Source: MTP4 sp052056915 (lineage in GTDB: Archaea; Halobacteriota; Methanosarcinia; Methanosarcinales; Methanosarcinaceae). From it: a stretch of DNA of 64,000 bases. Every line of letters starts with the position of its first letter. Positions within the stretch are counted from its first letter, which is position 1. A model generated the notes under the pieces. That model made no database searches and had not been told where the DNA came from. It saw only the letters and a program-made list of their open reading frames with translations. Below, one piece after another: positions 47,297-56,476 of the stretch. The position numbers and the translations under genes were made by a program. The stretch covers positions 248,001-312,000 of the forward strand of contig NZ_CP195119.1 of NCBI RefSeq assembly GCF_052056915.1, read 5' to 3'.

Positions 47297-47671
47297 CCGG
47301 GAATATATGGTGAATCTATTGTGAAATCGGTAAGTGTCTTCTTCGGTCTGATTTTCTGCTCTGCCTGTCTTTTAGTGATGCATCCGGTTCAGAATTATAG
47401 TTTATATAGTTTATATACATCTGGTTAGAATTTCAAAATTATGCTTCAGTAATGCAGGTCAATTATGTTTCAGCAATGAGGTTTCGTTTTTCAAATAGTT
47501 ACTTATGTTTTCAAAAAGAAGTTATTATGAAAAGTAGAGAGAATTTCTAAAAACCCTAACATTTAATATTTTGTTTATAGAGTGTATATACAATTACCTG
47601 ATATCAGAGTTTTATCGGAATTCTCTGAAGTTTATAACAGTAAGTGTGGATGATTTTGAGGAGGCAATGAA
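47297..47671. other. Divergent non-coding interval
   Basis: AT-rich, with TATAGTTTATATAGTTTATA at about 47397-47416 and GTTTATAGAGTGTATATAC near 47572-47590 as promoter candidates. No gene is seen. Confidence 0.4.
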
Positions 47672-48901
47672 TTGGCGATAATCACCTGGCAGAATGCAGT
47701 AATTGCATTTGCAGGTATTCTGGTGATCGGCATCTTTGCGCTGGTCATAGTAGACGGTACCTTCCTTCATAAACAATACCTTGAGCCCTGGGCTGAAGAC
47801 TATCATGAGCAGTTTGAAGACCCGAGGGTCCAGGTGCTTGCCCACGGGGTACTTGCCCCAAATTCCCACAACCTCCAGTCCTGGAGAGTGGTCCTGGAAG
47901 GTGAAGAAAGTTTCTTCCTGTATGTGGATACGGACAGGCTGAGCCCGAAAGCCGACCCCCCGGGCAGGCAGGCGACCGTCAGCCAGGGGACTTTCCTGGA
48001 GTATGTGAGGATTGCGGCTGAAGAGCTTGGGTACGAAGCTGAAATCGAGCTTTTCCCGGACAGGGAATACGGGCCCGAAGGCTCTCCTGAAAATTTAGGC
48101 AGTAAACCGGTTGCCATGGTGAGCCTGAAAGAAGCTTCCGGGGATGCTCCGAAGGAAGCTCGGGAGGAAGCTCGGGAAAGCCGGGAAACCGGAGGCTACA
48201 TTTCACCTCTTTATCCCGTGATGTTCCTCCCGGACACCTACAGGGTCCCATACAGGGAAACAAAGCTGCAGCAGGAAGACATTGAGAAACTCGAGGCCCT
48301 GAGCACGGAAAACGTTACCATAGTCATTTTCCAGGAAGCAGAGGACGTTGAAAAGCTTGGAGACATCGCCCTTCGGGCGGCAGAGGTGGAAGCCGGGAAT
48401 TCCGGCGTCCAGGAGGAAGGCTCCGAATTGTTCAGGCCCAACGAATGGGAGAAGAACAAGTTCCGCTACGGTTTTACCATGGAAGGCCAGGGGCTTTCTC
48501 CCCTCAAAGTCCATGCACTCCAGGGGCTCCTATCCCTTTTCCCCTCCATGAACAGCCCTGAAGCCTCAAGGGACTCCTTCCTCAGCCAGACCGAATCTGC
48601 TGTGGAAAATACCCCTGCATACGCCCTGATAATCACGGAGGGCAACAGCCGAACGGTCCAGGTCGAATCCGGTATCCTCTACAGCCGCTTCCTGCTAACA
48701 GCCTCGGACATGGGCTATGCCATGCAGCCTATGAGCCAGGCCACTGAAGAGTACCCGGAAATGGCCGGGATGTATAAGGAGATCCACGAAGAATACGCAG
48801 CAGAAGGGGAAACTATCCAGATGCTCATAAGAGTCGGAGTTCCGGAAAAAGAAGTTCCTCCAACGATGCGTCTTGACGTGACGGATATAATAGAAGAGTA
48901 A
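47672..48901 (+). CDS. Membrane-anchored Acg-family nitroreductase-like protein
   Basis: A 409-residue protein with an N-terminal membrane helix (AVIAFAGILVIGIFALVIV) followed by two nitroreductase-like halves. The first opens with VLAHGVLAPNSHNLQSWRVV, typical of the Acg family, whose members bind flavin but differ from ordinary nitroreductases. The C-terminal half includes SRFLLTASDMGYAMQPMSQA. The start is TTG 47672: GAGGAGG lies 7-13 bases upstream, while the nearby ATG (47667) is in another frame and stops at once. It is monocistronic. The substrate is unknown. Confidence 0.85.
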   Translation: MAIITWQNAVIAFAGILVIGIFALVIVDGTFLHKQYLEPWAEDYHEQFEDPRVQVLAHGVLAPNSHNLQSWRVVLEGEESFFLYVDTDRLSPKADPPGRQATVSQGTFLEYVRIAAEELGYEAEIELFPDREYGPEGSPENLGSKPVAMVSLKEASGDAPKEAREEARESRETGGYISPLYPVMFLPDTYRVPYRETKLQQEDIEKLEALSTENVTIVIFQEAEDVEKLGDIALRAAEVEAGNSGVQEEGSELFRPNEWEKNKFRYGFTMEGQGLSPLKVHALQGLLSLFPSMNSPEASRDSFLSQTESAVENTPAYALIITEGNSRTVQVESGILYSRFLLTASDMGYAMQPMSQATEEYPEMAGMYKEIHEEYAAEGETIQMLIRVGVPEKEVPPTMRLDVTDIIEE

Positions 48902-48925
48902 ATATGATTTAATAGAAGAACGAAT

Positions 48926-48943
48926 CCGCCTTTGCGGGTTTTT
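48926..48943 (+). terminator. Hairpin terminator after nitroreductase-like gene
   Basis: CCGC (48926-48929) pairs with GCGG (48934-48937), followed by five T. It is placed 25 bp after the stop. From here to 49251 the DNA is pyrimidine-rich and non-coding. Confidence 0.6.
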
Positions 48944-49251
48944 CAATTTCTTCTTCTTTTGGCATGAAAGTCCACATGTACTTTCATTCTTTGGGCATGT
49001 TATTCGAAGGATATCATGTGTGTTTTTCTTCATTTCCTTTAATTTTTAATTTTTTTCCTTTTTATCTTACCTTTATCCTTATGATTTTAGCATTGTATTG
49101 CCCTTTTATTGTGTCTTTTTTGTATATTTTTACACTATTTATGACCTTAATGTGTGAAAATATCTCTTTTTATGATAATATTTATATAACAATGATCACA
49201 TAAATATAATTATAAGGATAATAATGAATGGGGTTAAATGAGGGTGGTAAG

Positions 49252-49548
49252 ATGAAAGGAAGGTTCAGCACAATTGTCTTCAGTTTATGCTGTTTTTTAA
49301 TAATGTTTTCACTTTTGATGGCAGTCCATATTTCTTCGGGTACTGCGGCATCTTACCAAAAAGACATTATAAGTGAGTCCATGAGGTCAGTGGACCAAAG
49401 TGCGGACAATGATTCAGAAAATGCTCCGGAAACGACCCGGATCCAGCTTGCTCATTATGAGGACAGCTTTTCATTTCAGGGCCTGCGCAAAAAAATGGCA
49501 ATGGTCATGACAGTTGAAAGTGAGGAGTGGACAGTCAGGTTAATTTAA
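49252..49548 (+). CDS. Small secreted hypothetical protein
   Basis: A 98-residue protein from ATG 49252, with GAGGGTGGT as ribosome binding site; an in-frame ATG at 49228 is less likely. The N-terminus is a signal peptide (STIVFSLCCFLIMFSLLMAV then HISSGTAA). The short mature part is polar (SADNDSENAPETTRIQLAHY). No family is recognised. It stands alone. Confidence 0.6.
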   Translation: MKGRFSTIVFSLCCFLIMFSLLMAVHISSGTAASYQKDIISESMRSVDQSADNDSENAPETTRIQLAHYEDSFSFQGLRKKMAMVMTVESEEWTVRLI

Positions 49549-49623
49549 ATTTGTTAACCTGCTTCAATCTCTTATTAGACTGTTCTAAACTGCTATTAAC
49601 CCTGTTCTAAAATTATCATGGAA

Positions 49624-50127
49624 TTAAATCCATCGCCTGACCCCTTTTTTATATCCAATGTAACTATCTTTGAAAATTTTTTCGCAGTTTGTTTCCTCAA
49701 GGGGAATAAATAACATTTCCATTGCCATTATGAAAGCAATCGGGAACATGAATGCTGTTGCGGGACCTGAAAGAATCAGGGGTAGCCCGAAAAGTATCAT
49801 TGTCATTCCGAGATACATTGGGTGGCGGCTGATCCGAAAAGGTCCGGCAGTTATGAGCTTTGAAGGTTCTTCGTGGGGTTTGACAGTTGTCGCTTCTTTT
49901 TTAAAGATAAGATCGGTCCAGATGTTTAATGCGATACCAGCGGCGATCAGCAGGCCCCCGGCAATTATCCCGAAGTTTTCCGAATAGGGGAGAGAGGCTG
50001 CTATCCGCTCCTCCGGGTAAATAAAACGGGTTGACAGGGAAGTTCCTGCAGAAGCCAGGACAAGGAGCCAGAAGATTGTTGGGGGCAGGATTTTTGTCTT
50101 TTTTTCTGTCTTCATTCTTGTTTCCAT
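49624..50127 (-). CDS. Isoprenylcysteine methyltransferase-like membrane enzyme
   Basis: A 167-residue protein with about four membrane helices and the C-terminal signature of the ICMT/PEMT family: GPFRISRHPMYLGM, then PLEETNCEKIFKDSYIGYKK with the EE pair and tyrosines. These enzymes use S-adenosylmethionine to methylate lipids or prenylated substrates in the membrane. GGAGGGTGA lies just before ATG 50127. It is the last of three minus-strand genes (50615, 50368, 50127) that appear to form an operon. Confidence 0.88.
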   Translation of the reverse strand: METRMKTEKKTKILPPTIFWLLVLASAGTSLSTRFIYPEERIAASLPYSENFGIIAGGLLIAAGIALNIWTDLIFKKEATTVKPHEEPSKLITAGPFRISRHPMYLGMTMILFGLPLILSGPATAFMFPIAFIMAMEMLFIPLEETNCEKIFKDSYIGYKKGVRRWI

Positions 50128-50173
50128 ATTTCACCCTCCTTGTGGGAATGAGCGGGAATTTAAGTCCCGCTGC

Positions 50174-50368
50174 TTACTGTTCCAGGAGTTTTTCCGGTCT
50201 TCTTGAAATCAACCAGAGTCCGGCGAGCAGGAAGAATGTTGTCCAGCCGCTTATCCCCGCTTCGAAAGTTTTTGCAAGGTCGCTGAGCAAATAGAGCACA
50301 CCTACAACCAGTACTAAAAGTCCGAACCATTTACCTGTCCTGTGATCCCTTATTTTCTGTTCTCTCAT
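50174..50368 (-). CDS. Small two-helix membrane protein
   Basis: A 64-residue protein with helices around WFGLLVLVVGVLYLLSDLA and GWTTFFLLAGLWLIS and basic ends. AGGTGA precedes ATG 50368. It overlaps the upstream gene by 38 bp and lies 46 bp before the methyltransferase gene, so it is the middle gene of an operon. Function unknown. Confidence 0.75.
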   Translation of the reverse strand: MREQKIRDHRTGKWFGLLVLVVGVLYLLSDLAKTFEAGISGWTTFFLLAGLWLISRRPEKLLEQ

Positions 50369-50615
50369 CAGTTTTCACCTTCTTTTCAAGTATCTTTTTC
50401 AATTCAGGTCTGGAAAGCCCGAGGTCGATCGTCCCGAATTCGCCTGCAATTCTGAGGACCTCTTCTTCAACAAGGGAGATCTCTTCAGCCATCAGGGTCC
50501 CGCTTAATTCAATAGCGTTTTTGTAATCGGACCCGATTTTGAGGTCCTTTATCATGTTCATCCGCCTGATAGCAACGGAAAATGCGAATTCACGCTCGGA
50601 TTCTTTCCCGGTCAT
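50331..50615 (-). CDS. Hypothetical helical protein
   Basis: A 94-residue soluble, helical protein (ESEREFAFSVAIRRMNMIKD, EISLVEEEVLRIAGEFGTID) with a charged C-terminus. It is the first gene of the three-gene operon with the small membrane protein and the methyltransferase. No family is recognised. Confidence 0.65.
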   Translation of the reverse strand: MTGKESEREFAFSVAIRRMNMIKDLKIGSDYKNAIELSGTLMAEEISLVEEEVLRIAGEFGTIDLGLSRPELKKILEKKVKTDERTENKGSQDR

Positions 50616-50696
50616 CTCAAACCACTAAAAGAAAAAACGTGCAATAGATACTTGAATCAAATCTGGGGAAAATCTTAAGTTAGTAGGAATTGTGTT

Positions 50697-50839
50697 AGAA
50701 AGTAAACAAAGCTGCAAGTAAGTTAGAAAAGCTGTAAGTAACGGGCAAATCTGAAAACGGTTTGAAAACCTGTAAACTGCAGGCAAATCTGAATACGGCT
50801 GGAAAAGCTGCAAGCAGCATGCAAATCCGAAAATGGCCA
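50697..50839. repeat. 38-bp tandem repeat upstream of regulator gene
   Basis: Units beginning GAAAAGCTGTAAGTAACGGG or GAAAACCTGTAAACTGCAGG start at 50726, 50764 and 50802, an exact 38-bp period, with a partial unit before them. The array fills the space between two divergent genes. Confidence 0.85.
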
Positions 50840-50892
50840 AGAGGCTATTATTGGCCTGTGCAAATTAAAAAATCCTTTTTCCGGGGAAGCAT

Positions 50893-51639
50893 ATGAAAGC
50901 TTATGAACTCTTTTCCGAACTGGGCTCGGAAGTAAGGCTGGGCATCCTTAAAGCCCTTGGTGAGAAACCGCTGAAATTCACCGTTATCTCGGGGCATCTA
51001 AAAATCACCTCTCCAGAGACTTCCAGGCAGCTGAACAGGCTCATTGATGCAGCCCTCCTTGAGAAAAGACCTGACGGCTTTTACTCCCTTACACCCTTCG
51101 GGAACCTTGTCCTGGCTTCCGTACCTAACCTCGAATTCATCGCTTTGAACTCTTCTTACTTCCTGACCCACGACGTTTCCCCTATCCCTCCCGAACTGCT
51201 CAGGCGGGTGGACATGCTCTCGGGAGGAAAAGTGGTTACGGGAGTTTTTGAGGTCATGGAAAATGTGGACTCCCTTTTCGACGGGATAAGCGAGTACTCC
51301 TGGTACCTCTCGGATAACTTCCCCAGGTGTTTCCTTCCAAAAATCGAACAGAAACTTGATGCCGGAGTGGAATTCAGGAGCGTATATCCGGAAGAATTTT
51401 TAACTAATGTTTTGCGCTCCGTGGGCGAAAAAGTCAGGTCAGGAATTGAATTCAGGACCCTGGACGAAATCAAAATCGCCCTGAACGTAAACGACCATTA
51501 CGCTTTTCTTGGCCTGCCTGGACAGGACGGAAAGATTGACCGGGACTGCGTCCTTATCGGTTCCGACTCCGGGTTTAAGGATTGGTGCAGGGAATTGTTC
51601 GAGTACTACTGGGGAAGATCGAGCAAGTATTACCCGTAA
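50893..51639 (+). CDS. Winged-helix regulator, FilR1-like
   Basis: A 248-residue protein with an ArsR-like winged helix (residues 1-75, GSEVRLGILKALGEKPLKFT then ITSPETSRQLNRLIDAALLE) and a C-terminal domain resembling FilR1/DUF1724 (about 110-240). It shares architecture with the regulator at 5092. ATG 50893 follows GGGGAAGC. It is divergent from the methyltransferase operon and convergent with the ABC exporter operon, so either may be its target. This is inference from position only. Confidence 0.8.
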   Translation: MKAYELFSELGSEVRLGILKALGEKPLKFTVISGHLKITSPETSRQLNRLIDAALLEKRPDGFYSLTPFGNLVLASVPNLEFIALNSSYFLTHDVSPIPPELLRRVDMLSGGKVVTGVFEVMENVDSLFDGISEYSWYLSDNFPRCFLPKIEQKLDAGVEFRSVYPEEFLTNVLRSVGEKVRSGIEFRTLDEIKIALNVNDHYAFLGLPGQDGKIDRDCVLIGSDSGFKDWCRELFEYYWGRSSKYYP

Positions 51640-51686
51640 GTTCCATCCGTAAGTCCCATCCGTAAGTTTCCTGGAATTTCATTTTT

Positions 51687-52976
51687 TCACTCATATCTCA
51701 AAGCGTCCACCGGCTTCAGTTCCGACGCATTCTTTGCCGGCACCATGCCCGCGATCAGCCCCACGATTATGGATACGAGGGTTGCTACAAGGGTCCCTTT
51801 TATGCTGAGGGTGAATTCAAAGGGAGTTTGCATTTTCATCGAGACCAGGAGCAGGATTATCTGCACGGCAGCAGTTCCCAGGAGGATGCCTATAATACCG
51901 CCTACAAGCCCAATCATGGCAGCGTTGCAGAGGAAGATCATAAGGATGTCCCTGTTTTTCGCACCGATGGCTTTCATGATCCCGATTTCTTTTGTTTTTT
52001 CCAGGACCGAAGTGAACATGGTGTTGGCGATGCCTGTTGAGCCCACCAGGAGAGAAATCCCTGCAATGAAGGCCAGGAAGGCGGTTAAGCCGTCAATCAG
52101 TTTCCGGGTACTTTCAATGGCTTCTTTCGGGGAGCTTACATAGAAGTCCTGGGTCTTTTCGTCCACTCTCCGGGAAAGCCTCAGTCTGCTCTCGATTTCT
52201 TCAAGAGCGGCTTCGTGGTCTGCCTCACTATATAATTTTACTTCAATTGAGTCATAGATGTCTCTCTCCCTTTCGGACAGGCTTTCCTCACTTTGCTTAA
52301 AGGAGTAGACTTCTTCGTAAGGCAGATAGACGCTGCTTCCGAATAAGCCACCCATGCCCCCGAGGAGGCCATCGTCCTTTGCCAGGACCCCGACTACTCT
52401 GTAGGATTTTCCGTTTAAGAGGACCATCTGGTTGAGCCGGATTTCCCTTTCAAAGGCCTCATTTGCAAGCTCGTTGGAAATGACCACAACAGCCCTGTCC
52501 CCGGGTTTCAGCATCCTTCCTTCCCCGATTTTCTTTTTAGTAATATCAGGCCAGACCTTCGGGTCCACACCCTTTACCCAGATCGAGGTTTTCTCTCCTC
52601 CGTATTGCATGTCCACCCCGGTTTCGACATTTACATTGACGTATTCGATTGCGGGGATGCGCCGGAGGGCAAAAACGTCGGTCTTCGTAAGCTGGGGGTT
52701 TTGTATCTCTACGGGTTCTTCCGATACGACAGGCTCGCCTGCCTCATCGAAATCCATCTCTACGGAATCAAAGGGATAGGAGGCGACAATCGTGATAGTA
52801 TCGCCTCCAAGGTTCTCCAGGGTTTCGGTTACCTGTTCCTGGAAGTACTCCCCGGTCGTGACAATGGCCATTACCGAGGCAATGCCAATGATGACCCCTA
52901 TGATGGTCAGCCAGCTCCGCAACTTGTTGGCTTTAACCATATTCAGGGCAATTTTCAAAATCTTTGTAGGTTTCAT
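51687..52976 (-). CDS. MacB-like ABC transporter permease
   Basis: A 429-residue FtsX/MacB-type permease. The first helix follows KANKLRSWLTIIGVIIGIAS, a large outside domain (about residues 45-290) comes next, then three C-terminal helices with the conserved TNTMFTSV-type TGIANTMFTSVLEKTKEIGI and MKAIGAKNRDI and the ending PAKNASELKPVDALRYE. Such permeases move signals or export lipophilic compounds and lipoproteins. It is the third gene of an operon with a surface CARDB-like protein and an ATPase. Confidence 0.92.
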   Translation of the reverse strand: MKPTKILKIALNMVKANKLRSWLTIIGVIIGIASVMAIVTTGEYFQEQVTETLENLGGDTITIVASYPFDSVEMDFDEAGEPVVSEEPVEIQNPQLTKTDVFALRRIPAIEYVNVNVETGVDMQYGGEKTSIWVKGVDPKVWPDITKKKIGEGRMLKPGDRAVVVISNELANEAFEREIRLNQMVLLNGKSYRVVGVLAKDDGLLGGMGGLFGSSVYLPYEEVYSFKQSEESLSERERDIYDSIEVKLYSEADHEAALEEIESRLRLSRRVDEKTQDFYVSSPKEAIESTRKLIDGLTAFLAFIAGISLLVGSTGIANTMFTSVLEKTKEIGIMKAIGAKNRDILMIFLCNAAMIGLVGGIIGILLGTAAVQIILLLVSMKMQTPFEFTLSIKGTLVATLVSIIVGLIAGMVPAKNASELKPVDALRYE

Positions 52977-53012
52977 GGCACCACAGGTTCCGGTCTTTCT
53001 TTCCTTCTCCTT

Positions 53013-54395
53013 TTAGTCCATTTTCCCTTCGTCTATTTTCCTTTCTTCAATCTCCCCATCAGCCGTTTTCTCTTTCTCTGCCTTCTTTTTCTGCTGCCTT
53101 TTATAAACCAGGACAATTGCGGCTCCCGCAAGGACCAGGAACAAAAGTTTGTACGAAAGGAAGCCTGAACTACGACTTTCTCCCGGCTGGCTTAATTCTG
53201 TAGGGATGGTGAAAGGTGAGGAGTAAAGGTTCATCTCCTTTTCCTCGACCTGCCTCATGCCGTCGCTGGAAGTGTAGCTGATTTCAAATTTAATGGGCAG
53301 GTCTTTCCCAATTTCTGCAGGGTTGAGGTTGAAGTCGGCAATAGTGTAGTCTCCTTTTTGCAGGTTTCCGAGGATTACGGAATTGGACCCGTCCGTAACG
53401 CTCCAATTAGCCTGGGAGGGTACGGAAATCTTGACCGAGTTTGCGCCGTTGTTCCCGATGTTCGAGACCGAAAAGGTGTAGGCCCCGGTCGGGCTTCTTT
53501 CCATGAAGGCAATGTCGAAGTCCGTGGTGCCTCCGATGTAGATTCCGGCTTTGCTCTTGATCTCTTTTCGCTTCTGGTTTTCCACGGTGCCTGCTTCCGT
53601 AATCGTCTGGAGTTCTTCGATGTCGTCGTAGGTCAGGACCATGTCCAGTTTGTAGAGCCCGGGCCTTGTGTTCACGTTGGTAAGGACGTTAAAACTGACA
53701 TTTGCGGTCTCTCCCATGTCGATCAGGTTGATGTGCTTGACGTTGCTTGAGCCGACCGGCAGGATCAGGTCATCCGTGCATTCCCAGGAAAACATTGCAT
53801 TTTTCAGGGGGGAATTTCCCACGTTCTTGATCCCGAAAGTAAGGTCCGTCTTTGTCCCGGGCACCATTTTCTCAACGCTTATGAACTCGATTTCCGCATT
53901 GGACTCGCTGTCAATATCGATTATAAGGTCTTTTGTAAGGGAGAGCCCGTTTTTGCTGCCCCCGGTGTAGAGGTAGACCTTGAGGGGGTATTTTCCTTCA
54001 TTTACGTCATTTTCGACCCCAAGTTTGAATTTTATGACCTTCCCGCGGTCGTCTTCATAGCGTTTTCCAAGCGTCCCGATGTTTTTGGAAAGGTCCTCTC
54101 CCGGAAGAGGCCTGAAAGGATAATCGGGCTCTATTTTCACGATGCAGTTTTCCTGTTCATCATACCCCGTGTTCTGGACCGAGAGCCTGACTTCAAGGAC
54201 GTCTCCGGGCTTTACGGGGTCAGGGTCCTGGTTGAGAAGGTCAACTGTCAGGCCTTTGTCCTGGATACCCAGCGCAAGGCCTGGAGAACTAAATAAGGAG
54301 AGGCCTATTAACAGTACAAGAAAAAGCCCGAATATCTGCTTTCCGGGAAGCTGCTTGCCGAAAGTGTGTTCTTCGCATATTTTTTTAAGAGTCAT
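53013..54395 (-). CDS. Secreted CARDB/COG1361-like surface protein
   Basis: A 460-residue protein with a signal sequence (FGLFLVLLIGLSLFSSPGLA), three to four immunoglobulin-like CARDB/NEW3-type domains (VKPGDVLEVRLSVQNTGYDE; TFGIKNVGNSPLKNAMFSWE; TFSVSNIGNNGANSVKISVP), a C-terminal membrane helix (YKLLFLVLAGAAIVLVY) and a charged tail. It sits in the outer face of the membrane, between the genes for the ATPase and permease, as the adaptor-like third part of the exporter. In bacterial MacAB the partner is MacA; here the fold differs. Confidence 0.85.
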   Translation of the reverse strand: MTLKKICEEHTFGKQLPGKQIFGLFLVLLIGLSLFSSPGLALGIQDKGLTVDLLNQDPDPVKPGDVLEVRLSVQNTGYDEQENCIVKIEPDYPFRPLPGEDLSKNIGTLGKRYEDDRGKVIKFKLGVENDVNEGKYPLKVYLYTGGSKNGLSLTKDLIIDIDSESNAEIEFISVEKMVPGTKTDLTFGIKNVGNSPLKNAMFSWECTDDLILPVGSSNVKHINLIDMGETANVSFNVLTNVNTRPGLYKLDMVLTYDDIEELQTITEAGTVENQKRKEIKSKAGIYIGGTTDFDIAFMERSPTGAYTFSVSNIGNNGANSVKISVPSQANWSVTDGSNSVILGNLQKGDYTIADFNLNPAEIGKDLPIKFEISYTSSDGMRQVEEKEMNLYSSPFTIPTELSQPGESRSSGFLSYKLLFLVLAGAAIVLVYKRQQKKKAEKEKTADGEIEERKIDEGKMD

Positions 54396-54407
54396 CTTAA
54401 TCTTTCC

Positions 54408-55121
54408 TTAAAGTTCCGGCCTGAGCTGGTTGAGATTCGGCTCGTCCCGGATTATTTTTCCGTCCTTCAGTTCGATGTGCCTCTGGGCATACTGTGCGAG
54501 GTGACTGTCGTGGGTGACAATGATTACTGTTTTTCCTTTTTCCTTCCACAGCCTGTAGAGCGCTTCGAGTACTTCTTTCCCGGTTACGCTGTCAAGAGCT
54601 CCGGTGGGCTCATCGGCAAGGATGATTTCAGGGTTGCAGGCAAGAGCCCTGGCAATCGAGACCCTCTGCTGCTGCCCTCCCGAAAGCTGGGACGGCCTGT
54701 GCCGCATTTTATCGGAAAGGCCAACAAGCTTTAGGAGCTCCTTTGCCCTCCTTTCGGCGGCTGCATCGTCAACTTCCTGGATTTCCAGGGGCAAAAGCAC
54801 GTTTTCAAGTGCAGTCATCCCCGGGATCAGGTTGTACTGCTGGAAAACAAAGCCTATGGTTTTTCCCCTGAGGACTGCAAGGTCCGATTCCTCCAGGCGG
54901 GCGATGTTTCTGGACTTCAGGAAGATTTCTCCCTTTGAAGGGACATCCAGACAGCCCACGAGGTTCATCATCGTGGACTTTCCGCTCCCCGAGGGGCCGA
55001 TAATCGCGGCAAATTCTCCTTTCCCGAACTCCACGCTCACACCCTGCAGGGCATTGACCTCGACTTCTCCCATCTGGTAAACTTTCCAGACGTTTTTGAA
55101 GGTGATCAGCGTACTTTTCAT
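54408..55121 (-). CDS. MacB/LolD-like ABC transporter ATPase
   Basis: A 237-residue ATP-binding protein with Walker A GPSGSGKST, Q loop FVFQQYNLIP, signature LSGGQQQRVSIARAL, Walker B IILADEPTGALDS and the switch histidine in IIVTHDSH. The sequence falls in the MacB/LolD group that pairs with FtsX-type permeases. It is the first gene of the exporter operon (ATPase, surface protein, permease) and lies directly behind a promoter block shared with two other units. Confidence 0.95.
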   Translation of the reverse strand: MKSTLITFKNVWKVYQMGEVEVNALQGVSVEFGKGEFAAIIGPSGSGKSTMMNLVGCLDVPSKGEIFLKSRNIARLEESDLAVLRGKTIGFVFQQYNLIPGMTALENVLLPLEIQEVDDAAAERRAKELLKLVGLSDKMRHRPSQLSGGQQQRVSIARALACNPEIILADEPTGALDSVTGKEVLEALYRLWKEKGKTVIIVTHDSHLAQYAQRHIELKDGKIIRDEPNLNQLRPEL

Positions 55122-55128
55122 ATGTTCA

Positions 55129-55197
55129 CTTGAAGCTCTTACTTACATAAAAACAGTTTGTAGTTGAAAAATATAGTTTACCTCCATTTTTCCCAAA
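55129..55197 (-). promoter_or_regulatory. Shared promoter block, copy 1 (ABC exporter operon)
   Basis: Read on the minus strand it contains TGGAGGTAAACTATATTTTT, that is a BRE-like GGTAAA and a TATA box near 55167-55177, then a conserved leader (TTTTTATGTAAGTAAGAGCT) to within about 10 bp of the ATPase start. It matches 56477-56546 at roughly nine of ten positions. Start of transcription is expected near 55150. Confidence 0.7.
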
Positions 55198-55214
55198 CAT
55201 TGGAATTCCGGGAA

Positions 55215-55469
55215 TTAATCCGTTTGATTTTGAAAGCTCGCTTCAGCCTGTTTTCTTCCAAACAGATAATAGACAAAAACTCCCGGGAGCCCGAAAACAA
55301 GTGCAGCCGAAATCCAGAAGAGCCTCTTCCAGGGCCCAGGCTCTTTGTTATATTTAAGAAGGTCATGGATTATATATAGAAGCGAGAGAAGGACGATTAT
55401 CCCGGAAATGGCTTCGAAGGGGCTACCCAATGCAGCCAGGTTACGGGTGCCCAGGCTGAAGGCGCCCAT
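55215..55469 (-). CDS. Small membrane protein with PLDc_N-like helices
   Basis: An 84-residue protein from ATG 55469 with two helices (AISGIIVLLSLLYIIHDLL and LFWISAALVFGLPGVFVYYL) ending in FGRKQ, the pattern of PLDc_N (phospholipase D N-terminal-like) mini-proteins. The frame stays open upstream to a stop at 55605-55607 and a TTG at 55601, so a longer product is possible. A GGAGG at about 55519-55523 lies before a CTG. The start is uncertain. It is related in layout to the gene at 56908. Confidence 0.6.
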   Translation of the reverse strand: MGAFSLGTRNLAALGSPFEAISGIIVLLSLLYIIHDLLKYNKEPGPWKRLFWISAALVFGLPGVFVYYLFGRKQAEASFQNQTD

Positions 55470-55811
55470 TGTAGCCAGGGTGTCGAATATAATATTTGGT
55501 GCAGCCAGATCTATGCCTCCGTAATTAGCAGAAATATCCCTTAATCGAAGCAAATCAAGTTCACTTGACCTATACAAAGTGAACTCTCTTAACCCATGCA
55601 AATGTTAAGTAAAATAGTGAAAGGGGATTTTTTCACCGGAAACTTCTTGAGTGCGCCGTAAAGCCGGAATAAAAGGTGATTCCGGCCAAAAAATTTTGGC
55701 GCAAAATCATTGAACTTTACAGAGCCTCCTTGAGCTTTATAGACGCCGATCTTTTTACGGGATCCGTCTCTTTTCACCGGACTCTGCCTTTTTTACAGAA
55801 CCTGGCCTTTT

Positions 55812-56387
55812 TTACAGAAATTGGCCTGTTTTCTTTTCCACTACCCGGCCATAGAAGTTTGCGGTAAATATCGTGCTAGCGAAGTAAAGGGCCGGTATGC
55901 CAACAAGGAAGAGAATGAATACCAGGAATACAATGATAAGCGCATACTGCTTTATCATTACAACCAGGTAATCTCCTAAATTGTTCATAACGTATTTGAG
56001 TTTTGAAAACTCAAAGAAGGACCCTACAGTTTGTTTCCTGTAGAAGTTTATTGTTAGGACCGGAAGCACAAAGAAACTTAATAGTAAGTTCAGGATGTCA
56101 GCTGTAGTCTCATCATAGTACATGACCAGGACTATTGGAATACAGAACACGATAGAGAAGGGTAGTGATTTCAGGAACATCCAGAACCCGAGTTTGAGGT
56201 CTTCCATGAAATGAAGTTGAGGAAGTCCTTCGTATTTTCCTTCTATAAACTCATTCGTTATTCTTACTATGTATCCAAAAAGAGCAAACCAGCCGATCAC
56301 TGGTAAAAGCGCCCACAGGACATACAAAAGTCTTTTTGGTTTCCTGAATGGATATTTTAAAGCATCTGTAAAACTAATTTTTTGCAT
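55812..56387 (-). CDS. DUF4013 membrane protein
   Basis: A 191-residue protein whose opening FTDALKYPFRKPKRLLYVLW and helices (LLPVIGWFALFGYIVRIT then the FIEGKYEGLPQ linker) match DUF4013. About five membrane segments follow, the last two with LIIVFLVFILFLVGIPALYF. Function unknown. It is preceded by the second copy of the shared promoter block about 90-160 bp upstream, which links its expression to the ABC exporter operon. Confidence 0.82.
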   Translation of the reverse strand: MQKISFTDALKYPFRKPKRLLYVLWALLPVIGWFALFGYIVRITNEFIEGKYEGLPQLHFMEDLKLGFWMFLKSLPFSIVFCIPIVLVMYYDETTADILNLLLSFFVLPVLTINFYRKQTVGSFFEFSKLKYVMNNLGDYLVVMIKQYALIIVFLVFILFLVGIPALYFASTIFTANFYGRVVEKKTGQFL

Positions 56388-56476
56388 TTAGTCACCTGAG
56401 AATTCACGTCATAAATTGAAATTTTTTTAAACATCTGTGTTTCTAACTGAAATATTTTAACTAATTTCCACATGCC

